A stretch of 64,000 bases of DNA, taken from assembly GCF_000429445.1 (NCBI RefSeq), contig NZ_AUBW01000014.1, forward strand, positions 62,001 through 126,000, read 5' to 3'. Every line of letters starts with the position of its first letter. Position 1 is the stretch's first letter. Source of the DNA: Algoriphagus terrigena DSM 22685 (GTDB lineage: Bacteria > Bacteroidota > Bacteroidia > Cytophagales > Cyclobacteriaceae). The position numbers and the translations under genes are program-made. Below are positions 54,061 to 63,705 of this stretch, in pieces. Below the pieces are notes generated by a model, which was given only the letters and a program-made list of their open reading frames with translations, was not told where the DNA came from and did no database searches.

Positions 54061-54404
54061 AAGGGTGAGGGATTTCGAGTGGAGTCAAATTCCAAGTCGA
54101 ATATCAACTTCGAAGCGATATGCTTTTTACCTTTTACCCTCAAACTCGATAGTCTTTTCCTTTGTGACTCTCTTGTTTCTGTCGGAAAATAAATAGAATT
54201 CAAGACAAAAATCCGCTGGGCGACCCGTCCCAAGAGTCTTGTGGACCCCTTCCCGAGAGAATAAACCGCCATTCGGAAATCTTCTTAATCTTTACATTCC
54301 CAAAAAATCCACATCAAATATATGAATACGGACTTCTGCCTGTAGCCAAATATTTAATGACAGTTCGTGACAATAATCTGGTATTCAGCTAAAAGCAGGG
54401 TTAA

Positions 54405-54740
54405 TTGGTCAAAACAACGACTCTGACCATGAATATTTTGAAGTTTAAGGAGCGTTTTCCTGATAGAGAATCCGTATCATCTTTTTTAAAGCCTAATGAG
54501 GTCCAGGAAGGTGTGGTTTGCAAAAAGTGCAGGAGTGCGACCGAAAAGGGATTTACAGCGCTTGAACTGCAGAGGCCGACGGGTTCTACCCGTTACCAGA
54601 CGGCCTTCGATTTATGTCAGAAGATCCGTGTTATCATGGGCAAACCAGAAGATTTCGTGGAGTTCATACTATTCAATTATCCTCCATGAAACAGGGCAAG
54701 TACAACCTCAAATAGGCTCATACCGCGATCAGTAACCTAA
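54405..54740 (+). pseudogene. IS1595-family transposase remnant
   Basis: N-terminus MNILKFKERFPDRESVSSFL followed by GVVCKKC fits the zinc-ribbon start of IS1595 transposases; the frame then drifts and only other frames show residual coding. No catalytic domain. Confidence 0.6.
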
Positions 54741-55283
54741 AAAGCGATTAAAGTATAGATAAGATGATCTCAAAAAGAAAGGTTCAAAACTATTTTGACC
54801 GACTTGTTATTGATTCCGTCCAACCCTACTGGCAAAGTTGCGGATAATCATCTAGAACTACATAAAATGGCAGAAACACTTAGACAGGACAGAAAAACTG
54901 ACAAAAATAACGACACAATGTCACGTTAACACATGAGCTTTTCAACTAAATCGTTTAATCACTTCATTTATGGTTTATGGCACAATTATGAACGTTGTTA
55001 GTCTGATTTGTTCTTTTAAACAAGAAGCCCATAAGGAGTAGTGATCCTTACAGGCTTATAGTAAGTCATTAGTTTCAGGAAGCGGCTAATCACCGCTGGC
55101 TTACCAATATGACTGTGTTCTTTTATATAAGGCGCAAAAGTATAAAAAGTTTGGTTTTTTCTTAAAAGGAATCAAAAGTTTAAGGCTTTACATATCATAT
55201 CTTGAAAAACCTGAAGCCGGAGTAGCACTTCCTGACCCGAAATAGAATGGAAGCAAGTTGATTTTGCAAAAAAAAACTAAATT
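54741..55283. other. Upstream region of the ubiquitin-like cassette
   Basis: A 13-bp imperfect inverted repeat (AAGCCCATAAGGA with two mismatches to its partner) lies at 55025-55057, about 230 bp before the first ORF. It could be an operator or a terminator for a minus-strand transcript. No other gene seen. Confidence 0.45.
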
Positions 55284-55430
55284 ATGCAAGAACAATTACT
55301 TTCGGATGCGATGCACCGACCGGGAGCGGTTAAACCACCAAACTCCCCAACCCTTATTGCGAAAGCCTGCAACAAGTATGTCCATTATGCGAACCCCTCA
55401 GTGAGAAATGGAGGTGGCAAAAATGGCTAA
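55284..55430 (+). CDS. 48-codon ORF, candidate modifier peptide
   Basis: MQEQLLSDAMHRPGAVKPPN at the start, RNGGGKNG at the end, directly overlapping the start of the MBL gene. A stop immediately precedes the ATG, so it cannot be longer. A Gly-rich C-terminus is what a ubiquitin-like modifier matured by a JAB protease would show, but 48 residues is too few for a complete beta-grasp. Could be a leader or spurious. Confidence 0.35.
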   Translation: MQEQLLSDAMHRPGAVKPPNSPTLIAKACNKYVHYANPSVRNGGGKNG

Positions 55431-56547
55431 CCAATCTATTAAAGTGTATCCTGTCGGCAATGGAGACACCTCCTTGATCAGCCTTTCGGGAAACCAGCAC
55501 ATGATGATCGATTGCAAAATCGATAACGATGCGCCGACCAACAAAGACAAGTTTGATGTTAAGAAAGATTTAGTGGCTAACCTTCCTAAGGACAGCGAGG
55601 GCAGGCACCATTTGGATGTGTTTATCCTGACCCATCCCGACAATGACCACTGTGCTGGGTTTAAAGATACCTTTTTCTGCGATGATCCTGCAAACTACGA
55701 CAAGGATGCCAAAGAACGCAATGCCATCATAATTGATGAATTATGGTTCAGCAATACTCTTTTCGACCGTTTTACCGATCCATTGTCCGACGCAGCGAAA
55801 AACTTTAAAAAGGAAGCTAAGCGCAGGAAAGATCTGTTTAAGAATAGTCCTGAAAAAGCAAAGCTTCCTGGCAACAGGATTATCCTTATCGACTTTAAAG
55901 ACGAATGTAAAGACGATGGATTTGAGAGTATTATCGTTGAACCCGGAACATCAACCAATATATTCAACAAGGTTGAAAAAACTGACTTTTCGCTGTTCAT
56001 CCATGGTCCATTCAAAACGCCGACTGACGATAGCCAGCCCCGCAATGAAACGAGTGTGATTATGCAGCTTAGGTTCGGATCGGCAAACGATGAAATGGCT
56101 GCCCTTGCTTTTTTTGCCGGAGATGCCGATTACAACCGGTTTCAACGTCTATTGGACGAACGTGACGACGAGAGCATCCAATGGGACCTGCTGTTGGCCC
56201 CTCACCACTGTTCTTGGACCTACTTCAACATGACCCCATACGAGGATTTTCCAGAACCACAGGATTCGGCAATAGAATTTCTTCAACGCCAAAGGGGCGC
56301 AGGAATGATAGTAGCCTCTTCAAAAGAAATTATCGACGACGATGATAATCCTCCGCATTACGCTGCCAAACAAGAATATATTGGGCAAATCGACGAGGAT
56401 GATTTCTATAGCACTGGAGATGATCCGTTGACGCCTTTGGTTTTTGAAGCCGGAAACAATGGCTTCAGTAAAAAGGATTATATCGCTAAGGCGAACCTTG
56501 TAAGTGCTGTTAGTGGGGTAACTGAAAAAGCAAAAACCTATGGGTAG
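55423..56547 (+). CDS. ComEC-type metallo-beta-lactamase-fold hydrolase
   Basis: 374 aa from ATG at 55423 (MANQSIKVYPVGNGDTSLI); an ATG at 55408 would add 5. The metal motif THPDNDHCAGF lies at about residues 70-80 and a second His pair in LLAPHHCSWTYF near 265. HxDxDH rather than HxHxDH is the variant seen in ComEC/Rec2-like hydrolases. It overlaps the next gene by 8 bp. MBL hydrolases occur beside E1/E2-like genes in some bacterial ubiquitin-related operons; the substrate is unknown. Confidence 0.82.
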   Translation: MANQSIKVYPVGNGDTSLISLSGNQHMMIDCKIDNDAPTNKDKFDVKKDLVANLPKDSEGRHHLDVFILTHPDNDHCAGFKDTFFCDDPANYDKDAKERNAIIIDELWFSNTLFDRFTDPLSDAAKNFKKEAKRRKDLFKNSPEKAKLPGNRIILIDFKDECKDDGFESIIVEPGTSTNIFNKVEKTDFSLFIHGPFKTPTDDSQPRNETSVIMQLRFGSANDEMAALAFFAGDADYNRFQRLLDERDDESIQWDLLLAPHHCSWTYFNMTPYEDFPEPQDSAIEFLQRQRGAGMIVASSKEIIDDDDNPPHYAAKQEYIGQIDEDDFYSTGDDPLTPLVFEAGNNGFSKKDYIAKANLVSAVSGVTEKAKTYG

Positions 56548-58828
56548 TTTTTCGGATGGCCTCAAACTACTTAACCCTCAGGATGAAGCCAAGCTGCCAG
56601 TCAATATTTTAGGCAGCTTGGCTTTGCTTAAAAAAAAATATCCGGCTTCAAGAGTGAGAGCTTTTGAGGGGCCGGATGAATTTTTCATAGCTATGGACCT
56701 TGAAATCAGAAGGCCAAATCGTGCGGTAATGTACCATAAAAAAGAGCCAGTACTTATCAAACTCGATGTAAAGGACTACCCATTTGTTGCCCCGGCTCCC
56801 TATACGGACAGGCTCGACTTTCCTGCAGAGAATACACCGCATATCAACCCGACTATAAAGGGCCGACCGTATTCGCTATGTCTATTCAGGGGGGATTCTT
56901 CGGACTGGTTTTCACAGCATACTATCCTGGATTTTGTTGAAAGGCTCAGAGCCTGGATGCAGGATGCTGCCGAGGACAACCTTATCAAACCCGATGACGA
57001 CTTCGAGTTGACTAGAGTCGATGAAGATCAGCATGTAATATTTTTTCCTGAAAGAGATGTAGTAGATATCATCAACGCAGAGTGGAAAGAAAATAGCGGT
57101 AGCAAGGGAATGGTAGTCGCAAATTTTGTTATAAACACAGAAGATGCACCAAAGGATGCCGGCCAAAAAGAAATAGCTTGGCTCGTCAGGCTTTTTCAAC
57201 AGGAAATCGGCGATCTAACTCAGGCGAGTGTAGTAACCGAGCCCAAACAAGTGCCGGGCCTAATTCTATTTGCAAATGCTGATACAATAGACAGTCGGTA
57301 CGTGACCCGGTTGCCGCATGATTTGGAATCTCTGATCGTTTGGGCTGATGAACGTGGCATCGACCTGCAGAATATGCTTGCCAAGTTCGCGGCTTCACAT
57401 CTTGAAATGGGGAGAATGTTCCCGATAGTCTTTGCAATTAAACGCCCAAGAAAGGTAATCAACCATCTGACCGACTTGGAGTTTATTTCATTTACAATTA
57501 TACCTGTCTTTGAAGAACATACCAAGGCTCTTCTTTTGTCGTCCTCGGTAGCCAGTGCAGCGCTCTATAGAAAAAATAGTATTCCGCTTGCCCAATATCT
57601 TTCGGGATATCCATCAGGAGAAAGTTACAGCGAAGTGCATTATATTGGCCTTGGTGCGGTTGGTTCAAAGATTGCGATGCATTTTTCCAGAGCCGGCCTG
57701 ATTCCCAAAACATTGATTGACCCGGATTATTCGCTGCCACACAACAACATACGTAACGCGCTGATCAACTATCCCGGGGTCAAAAAGATAGACAAGCTTG
57801 ACTCAGATATTAAACAACTTTATTTGAATAATATCGACAACGCATTTGACATCAAAAAAAAACCGAAAGAGCTATTAAATGCACTGGCAGAAGACCCGGA
57901 ATTATTTTCAGATAAAAAACAGCTGATAATTGATAGTACTGCATCATATGGAGTAGAGAACTTTTTAAATCGTAGACTTAAAGTAGACGGTTCCAGATAT
58001 GCCAGGATCGAACTGGCTGACAAAGGCAATATAGGCTTTCTTCGGGTAGAAGGGTTGCAACGAAACCCACGCATCGACGATCTCATGATGGAGGTCTATC
58101 GCTTGGCTATCACAGACAAAAACTTGTCGGCTTGGTTAAAAGAAAATCATTTGGCCAGGGCAAGCCATTCTTTGATTGATGAGATATATTTGGGTTTAAA
58201 CTGCAGCACGGATACGTTGATTATGCCGGACGATAAAGTTTCCCTCCATACTGCTGCGGCCAGCATAGGGCTAAGAAACTTTAATCAGTCTCCACAGGAC
58301 AGTGGACTTCTTCAAATTACGAAGGTCTCAGATGGCCCCCTGGTTTCGCTAGGCACAGAGGCTCTGGCTGTCCAACCAGTTTTTATCGTTAAGGCCGATA
58401 ATCAGCCAGAATGGCAACTTCGGTTTCGCCACTCACTCTATGAATATTTGATCAATGAACTGCACGAAAACCGGCCCAATGAAACAGGAGGCATTTTCAT
58501 CGGCAGAGTAGATAAAGCCAATAAGATCATATATATCGCCGATATTTTGAACGCACCATCAGACAGCACAAAATCACCCTACATGTTCACTAGGGGCATT
58601 GAAGGGCTTAGCGAAAAAGTAAAGCAAATCCGTGATAAAACTGGCGATATGTTGGAATACGTTGGAGAATGGCATACGCACCCTACAGGAAGCGCCAGCC
58701 TTAGCGGAACAGACAAGCATGCGATTTCAGAGATACGTAAAATATTGGATCCCATACATTACCCAACCTGCATCACAGTGATCAACGGAAAAAAAATTCA
58801 CCCGTACGTCTTTACCAAATATGAGTAG
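56540..58828 (+). CDS. E2-E1-JAB fusion protein (bacterial ubiquitin-like conjugation)
   Basis: 762 aa with three parts. Residues 1-150 resemble an E2 with Pro-rich YPFVAPAPYTD before HINPT and candidate catalytic C114 in YSLCLFRG. Residues 340-600 form a ThiF/E1 Rossmann domain with GLGAVG at 370-375, D394, and NNIRN; a possible thioester Cys is C555. Residues 630-762 form a JAB/JAMM peptidase: E648 in NETGG, H712 and H714 in EWHTHP, S722 and D725. All three sets of key residues are present. Such fusions activate, transfer and remove a ubiquitin-like tag. Confidence 0.85.
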   Translation: MGSFSDGLKLLNPQDEAKLPVNILGSLALLKKKYPASRVRAFEGPDEFFIAMDLEIRRPNRAVMYHKKEPVLIKLDVKDYPFVAPAPYTDRLDFPAENTPHINPTIKGRPYSLCLFRGDSSDWFSQHTILDFVERLRAWMQDAAEDNLIKPDDDFELTRVDEDQHVIFFPERDVVDIINAEWKENSGSKGMVVANFVINTEDAPKDAGQKEIAWLVRLFQQEIGDLTQASVVTEPKQVPGLILFANADTIDSRYVTRLPHDLESLIVWADERGIDLQNMLAKFAASHLEMGRMFPIVFAIKRPRKVINHLTDLEFISFTIIPVFEEHTKALLLSSSVASAALYRKNSIPLAQYLSGYPSGESYSEVHYIGLGAVGSKIAMHFSRAGLIPKTLIDPDYSLPHNNIRNALINYPGVKKIDKLDSDIKQLYLNNIDNAFDIKKKPKELLNALAEDPELFSDKKQLIIDSTASYGVENFLNRRLKVDGSRYARIELADKGNIGFLRVEGLQRNPRIDDLMMEVYRLAITDKNLSAWLKENHLARASHSLIDEIYLGLNCSTDTLIMPDDKVSLHTAAASIGLRNFNQSPQDSGLLQITKVSDGPLVSLGTEALAVQPVFIVKADNQPEWQLRFRHSLYEYLINELHENRPNETGGIFIGRVDKANKIIYIADILNAPSDSTKSPYMFTRGIEGLSEKVKQIRDKTGDMLEYVGEWHTHPTGSASLSGTDKHAISEIRKILDPIHYPTCITVINGKKIHPYVFTKYE

Positions 58829-59450
58829 CGAAGAAGACCTAAAATCTAAGAATGCTTTTGCAATGGGGGTATTTTTTAGCTTCAATATAGCTTTGCTAAT
58901 ATCTTTTTTCTTTGCAGAAAACATCGATGTTATCCTATCAGATTTTAAATCCATTCTTACCATAAGAACTTTAGGATTGCTCATTGCCCCGTTGATACTA
59001 TTTATTGTGAATGGCCTGCTCACCCCGGAGATAAAAGCCTCACTAGTCTTTTGGAAAGCAAAAAATGCACTTCCCGGTTGCAGATCTTTCAGCGTCTTAG
59101 CAAAAAAAGACAATAGGATCGATATCAAACGTCTGTCTGAGCTATATGGCCCGCTTCCGGTTCGTTCTCAAAAGCAAAACAAATTATGGTACAAAATTTA
59201 CAAGCTAAACCGAGATGACAAGGCTATACAGTCAAGTCATCGTAGATTTTTGCTTGGCAGGGACTTAACTGCAATGGCCTTCTTGTTCCTTGTATTCAGT
59301 GGCCTGCCCTTCCTAGTGCTCGGCGATCACTTCATTAGTTTATTGTACATTGGATGCCTGGTTTTTATATATATGCTGTTGGTTTTAGCAACGAGAAATT
59401 ACGGCAATCGATTTGTCACGAACGTACTTGCAGTGGAATCGGTAAAATAG
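58821..59450 (+). CDS. Membrane protein of the ubiquitin-like cassette, four helices
   Basis: 209 aa. Hydrophobic segments at about 14-30, 46-66, 150-170 and 173-193, with a cytosolic loop (about 70-145). Overlaps the E2-E1-JAB gene by 8 bp. A membrane effector in a defence cassette would be expected to damage the membrane; this is inference. No family recognised. Confidence 0.75.
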   Translation: MSSEEDLKSKNAFAMGVFFSFNIALLISFFFAENIDVILSDFKSILTIRTLGLLIAPLILFIVNGLLTPEIKASLVFWKAKNALPGCRSFSVLAKKDNRIDIKRLSELYGPLPVRSQKQNKLWYKIYKLNRDDKAIQSSHRRFLLGRDLTAMAFLFLVFSGLPFLVLGDHFISLLYIGCLVFIYMLLVLATRNYGNRFVTNVLAVESVK

Positions 59451-59469
59451 TATTTACTTCAGGACATCA

Positions 59470-59580
59470 ATTTCCTCAAAAAATTGAGATTTCGAGCTTC
59501 CTTATTCATTACATCGAACTTTTTTGATGAAGCTCAAATTCGTAGCAGAGTACTTTGGAAAAGTCACACTCAAACCCAAA
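59470..59580 (-). repeat. 5' end of Trp-rich gene, direct repeat copy B
   Basis: Imperfect match to 53952-54060. In the minus strand it reads MNKEARNLNFLRKLMS and then stops, a truncated copy of the 53776 gene start. It lies on the far side of the ubiquitin-like cassette. Confidence 0.7.
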
Positions 59581-59933
59581 AGCGGCCGAGGATTCCAGCA
59601 GAATAAATTGTCTGGATTAAGGTCTTGAAACCTTCGTGAAAAATCTCTAAACTTAAACATTACCATGCCCTCTTTAGACCAGTCAAATGAATTGCAAACT
59701 TCTATTTGCGTGAAAAATGGTAGTGGATGTTTAAAGAGCTTTCAGGGGTGCTTGCAGCCATATTTTTTCAAGAAAAGGAAAAATTGAAAGCCAATTAAAA
59801 AATAATGGATCTGACAAATACCCCTCTCAAACACCGATGCAAACATTTTACCATCATAATGACTTGATTTACAGACACATAAAACAATTACCTCTTGCAA
59901 GAAGTATATCTATTATAAATAGTGTAGTGTGAC
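59581..59933. other. Intergenic upstream of the nuclease gene
   Basis: About 350 bp before the ATG at 59934, with AT-rich stretches and no gene or strong hairpin seen. It must contain the promoter of the nuclease. Confidence 0.4.
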
Positions 59934-61394
59934 ATGGTATCGATAGAAATGATTCTTCAGAAAAAAGGCCCTCTGATGTCAAGCAAATTACTTGACTTAA
60001 TGGAGGCTGAACATGGAATGAGCAGACAAGCAGCTAGGCAAAAACTAAGTCGTTCCAGTTCACCTATTCATAAGTTAAAAGGATATTTTCAAAAGAATCA
60101 GACATTTGTTTACCTACAAGAAACCTATAAAACAGAAGCTTGGTACTACGCCTTGGTGGACGCATTTTCAAATTGTGCACGACGTTACTATTCTGTAATT
60201 AAAGCTTTAGAATATCACCACGGCTATTTGGGAACGAAGGATCTACCCACATTCACCTTTTCACCTATATCGAATTTAACAGGGCACAAGAGAATTGACG
60301 TAGTTCTGCAAGATTTGATTGATCTAGAGGTACTAGAACTGGATGATGGCGGCCTGTACACCTATTCAAATAAATTAGCAGAAAATGGCCGTAATCTAAA
60401 TCGTCACAAAGGAGTGGAATTGGCCCGTAAAGTCATTCTTCAACAATTTGATGACTGGGCAAAGAAAATCAACTTGACCTCTTTTAATACCGGAAAGTAT
60501 AATTCTGAATTTGGTAAGTTTCAGTGGGGATATACGTCGCCGTCATACGTCCATCCGCTAAGAAGATTTAAAAGGAAGGGAAAAGTCGAACCGGGCTTCA
60601 TTTTGGCTGATGCGCTAATCGGAAACATTACAAAGTTGGATGAGGTTTCATTTTTTATCGAGAAAACAGAAGTACTAAAGAAACAAAAGGGTATTTTTCC
60701 ATTTATGCCCTTTTTACTGGTGGAAATTGTAGATAAAGACGCCCTTGATGCCTTGAAGCAGAAAGGAGTAATGGTCGGATTTATAGATAAACTATTTGGG
60801 ACCGAATATATCGAGCTTATAAAATCGCTGATTCAAGTAGTTGAAAATGCTGGGGCGATTTTGAAAAAGAACCCAGATCGATTTCTTGACTTGATGAAGA
60901 AATTATCTAAACTGGTTGATGGAAAAGTTGGAAACTTAAGAGGAGATTTATTTGAGCTTGCAGTCGGGTATTTTCATGGACAATTTTGTAACAACCTTGA
61001 TATCGGCAAGAAGATTTTCTATGATGGCGAAAAAAGAGAAATCGACGTATTTGCGTCATACACAGGCGAATTAAGAATTGCAGAATGCAAAGGGTACAAG
61101 AATGCGTTAAACAGGTCATACGTACATGAATGGTTAACAACAAAAATTCCTGTAATTCGGAGATGGGCACTTGACCAAGAACCATATCGTAAAAAAGATA
61201 TAATTTTCGAACTATGGTGTACTGGAGGTTTCGATGAATCTGCCATCGAGTTGCTTGAAAATCATCAAAAGTCCAGCTCTAAGATTAAAATTGAATTTTT
61301 CGATTTAGATAAAATCATGGAGAAAGCTAAAAAGCTTGAATCTTCTAAATTTCAGGAGGTATTGGAAGAATACTATATTAAAGCTGATATATAG
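59934..61394 (+). CDS. PD-(D/E)XK-type nuclease with winged-helix N-terminus
   Basis: 486 aa. N-terminal winged helix (SSKLLDLMEAEHGMSRQAAR) and a second helical region, then a nuclease-like core near residues 335-385: RGDLFELAVGYF, EIDVFASYTGELRIAECKGYK (D, then E-C-K). The full E...D...ExK pattern is visible, so it is likely active. No methyltransferase partner adjacent, suggesting a standalone defence effector. Confidence 0.75.
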   Translation: MVSIEMILQKKGPLMSSKLLDLMEAEHGMSRQAARQKLSRSSSPIHKLKGYFQKNQTFVYLQETYKTEAWYYALVDAFSNCARRYYSVIKALEYHHGYLGTKDLPTFTFSPISNLTGHKRIDVVLQDLIDLEVLELDDGGLYTYSNKLAENGRNLNRHKGVELARKVILQQFDDWAKKINLTSFNTGKYNSEFGKFQWGYTSPSYVHPLRRFKRKGKVEPGFILADALIGNITKLDEVSFFIEKTEVLKKQKGIFPFMPFLLVEIVDKDALDALKQKGVMVGFIDKLFGTEYIELIKSLIQVVENAGAILKKNPDRFLDLMKKLSKLVDGKVGNLRGDLFELAVGYFHGQFCNNLDIGKKIFYDGEKREIDVFASYTGELRIAECKGYKNALNRSYVHEWLTTKIPVIRRWALDQEPYRKKDIIFELWCTGGFDESAIELLENHQKSSSKIKIEFFDLDKIMEKAKKLESSKFQEVLEEYYIKADI

Positions 61395-61577
61395 TGGCCT
61401 TCCACTCCATTTCGACGGAAAAAGGTATTATCTATTCTCAAGCATTTTAAGCATCCAATCGGTCTTGGTTTTTCAGTTTGAAGTTCCCATTGATATTCGC
61501 GATTTCGCGAGACCATTTTGCAGACGGAAGCAGACAATTCACCGGGCTGACCTGTGTTTATCCATTATCTTTTGGAT

Positions 61578-61799
61578 TTACTTATGATTTAGATTCCATA
61601 TCCATTCTTTGGCCCATGCCTTCCAGTTTCTAATTGGCCTGCCGTTTACAGTTCTCCAGTTATTAAGCCGGTGTATTTCTATAAAATCTAAAGTCTGTTT
61701 TTCAGAGACACCCAATTGGTCAAAAAATATCCTCACCATTTCCTCTGGAGGTGGCATTTCCGCACCATATCCGGTATTATTTTCAGAGGATCTTGCCAC
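61578..61799 (-). CDS. Small Trp-rich ICE protein, paralogue 2
   Basis: 73 aa from a GTG at 61799; the longer frame overlaps the helix-turn-helix gene. Aligns to the gene at 53776 across its C-terminal two thirds (PP..Q..F...L.V and GRPIRNWKAWAKEWIWNL). It overlaps the helix-turn-helix stop by 17 bp, so it is probably coupled. Confidence 0.65.
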   Translation of the reverse strand: MARSSENNTGYGAEMPPPEEMVRIFFDQLGVSEKQTLDFIEIHRLNNWRTVNGRPIRNWKAWAKEWIWNLNHK

Positions 61800-62091
61800 C
61801 CCTTTCAAACTGCAGACTCCTTGATCTTCCCTGTTTCTGCTCCAACATGTGCTCAATATCTCTTCTGTCATAATACAGGACTCCCCCGATTTTGGTATAT
61901 GGCAAGGTCCCGTTGACCCGGAGGTTCTGTAGGGTTCCTGATGATATCCCAAGCATCTTTTTCACCTCACTGGTTTTATGCCATCGCTTGTCTGATTCCT
62001 TTGCTCCAGATTGCAGAAGCTTTGCAATTTCCGCTACCAATTCGATCCTGAATTCTTCAAGATCCTCCCTGGTGATGATTTCAACAGCCAT
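61783..62091 (-). CDS. Helix-turn-helix (excisionase-like) protein
   Basis: 102 aa. The C-terminal half is a MerR/HTH_17-type motif (KTSEVKKMLGISSGTLQNLR, then NGTLPYTKIGGVLYYDRRDI). Proteins like this next to a tyrosine integrase act as excision factors. 77 bp after the integrase. Confidence 0.85.
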   Translation of the reverse strand: MAVEIITREDLEEFRIELVAEIAKLLQSGAKESDKRWHKTSEVKKMLGISSGTLQNLRVNGTLPYTKIGGVLYYDRRDIEHMLEQKQGRSRSLQFERGGKIL

Positions 62092-62168
62092 TTACTATCA
62101 GGGTTTGATTTGAAGCTAAAAAAAGCAAAATGACTTCAAGAATACCCACACTCAAATCCGAAGTCGGA

Positions 62169-63422
62169 TCAGATGGCCTTCAAAACAGATGGGATGGATT
62201 TGGGAGACAATTTATCACGCAAGGAGGCCATATCCTGGCTCAGCTTTTTCTGGATCACCCTCCCATAAACCTGGGTTGTGGAAAGCCTGGAGTGTCCCAA
62301 CATCTTGCTCACAGATTCAATGGGGACACCATTGAGCAGGGTCACTGTGGTTGCGAAGGTATGCCTGGCAACATGGAAAGTCAGGTTTTTTGAAATCCCA
62401 CATAGATCTGCTATCTCCTTTAGGTAGGTATTTAACCTTTGATTGGTAGGAACCGGGAGCAAGGTCCCCTTTGTCTTTGATTTTTCGTGATCCCGGTACT
62501 TTTCGATCAGGTTAAGGGCGGGGTACAATAGCGGGATGTGAAAAGGTTCACTTGTTTTCTTCCGTTTGCCGGAAAGCCAGGGTTCTCCATCGACACCCTT
62601 GTAGACACTTGAGGGAGTCAGTTCAGAAAGGTCCGTATAGGCGAGACCGGTATAGCAGGCAAACACAAAAAGATCCTGCACCCAGGAAAGCCTAGCATTG
62701 GTAAAAACTTTGTCAGTGATCCGCTCCAACTCAAACTCTGTCAGATAGTCAATTTCCACCTTTTCAAATTTAAGCCGGTAACGGTCAAACGGGGACTTGA
62801 CAATCCATTCCATATCTCTGGCTAATCCCATCAGTTTCTGGAAACGCTCCATGTGCTTCATCACACCGTTCTGCGTCATCGGCCGCTGGTGGTCAGTCGG
62901 GCGGTGTCTTCTGAGATATATTTCGAAACTCTGGACAAACGTAAAGTCGATGTCCCTTACACAATAATCCCCCCTCTTGTATTTCTTTTTGACGAATTTC
63001 CCCAAATACTTCCCGGTGGTAAAATAGTTTTTGAGGGTACCCTCCCTGAGCTTCTCGGTGAATTCGGTATTGTGGTATTCCAGCAGCTGTGACAGCATCA
63101 TGTCCTGCCGGTCCTCACCAAGAAACCTGTTCTTCAGCATCTCGGCAGTTATATGTTTTTTGGCCAGCTGCAAATCCTGAAAGTCCGCAGTTATAGTCGC
63201 CCTGACCTTTTCCAGGTACTCATTCAACTCACGGATTTCATTCTTGTTGCCTTTGGCCAGTCCACGCGCATGGTTCCATTGGCCAGGATCTACTCGCTGT
63301 TTCATTGAGATCTCAACCCGCTGGGAATCAACGGATATCCGAGCATAGACAGGAGCTTCACCTCCCGAGATTTTGGACGTTTTGATGATGAAATGGACTC
63401 CAAAAGAATTCGAGCTTCTCAT
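62169..63422 (-). CDS. int: Tyrosine site-specific integrase of the ICE
   Basis: 417 aa. SAM-like core-binding domain (about 100-200), then the catalytic domain with HVARHTFATT, LGHSRLSTTQ and nucleophile Tyr near residue 386 (QVYGRV). The first Arg of the tetrad is replaced in YTGLAYTDL, as is known for CTnDOT-type integrases. Should insert the element at the adjacent tRNA-Pro 3' end. Confidence 0.93.
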   Translation of the reverse strand: MRSSNSFGVHFIIKTSKISGGEAPVYARISVDSQRVEISMKQRVDPGQWNHARGLAKGNKNEIRELNEYLEKVRATITADFQDLQLAKKHITAEMLKNRFLGEDRQDMMLSQLLEYHNTEFTEKLREGTLKNYFTTGKYLGKFVKKKYKRGDYCVRDIDFTFVQSFEIYLRRHRPTDHQRPMTQNGVMKHMERFQKLMGLARDMEWIVKSPFDRYRLKFEKVEIDYLTEFELERITDKVFTNARLSWVQDLFVFACYTGLAYTDLSELTPSSVYKGVDGEPWLSGKRKKTSEPFHIPLLYPALNLIEKYRDHEKSKTKGTLLPVPTNQRLNTYLKEIADLCGISKNLTFHVARHTFATTVTLLNGVPIESVSKMLGHSRLSTTQVYGRVIQKKLSQDMASLRDKLSPKSIPSVLKAI

Positions 63423-63646
63423 GTTTTGATGGATTTAGGTTCAAATCGTGGAGAAAAGGTCACCGGAATCTCCATTTTTCCGGCCCAAAACAGGCCAAAA
63501 CGAATCAAAAGAAATTAAGGTTAATAATTTGAAAATCAATTGATTAACCTCTTTTCTGGGACCTAAATATAAAAATTAAAAAAGGTCACCTTTTAGGTCT
63601 CATTTATTATGGCTTTTTATGCTTAAATCCGGTATGGATAAAAAAA

Positions 63647-63682
63647 CAAAAGCCTGAAAATCATCTGATTTTCAGGCTTTTG
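63647..63682 (-). terminator. Terminator of tRNA-Pro
   Basis: 16-bp stem (CAAAAGCCTGAAAATC and its complement) with a 4-nt loop; minus strand followed by TTTTTT. It lies 24 bp beyond the tRNA 3' end. Confidence 0.85.
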
Positions 63683-63705
63683 GCAAATTTTGGATTGTGA
63701 ACCTG

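Noticed and set aside
54405..54740. Real ubiquitin-like protein gene upstream of the conjugation cassette
   Set aside because: The frame matches an IS1595 transposase zinc ribbon, and breaks after about 45 residues.
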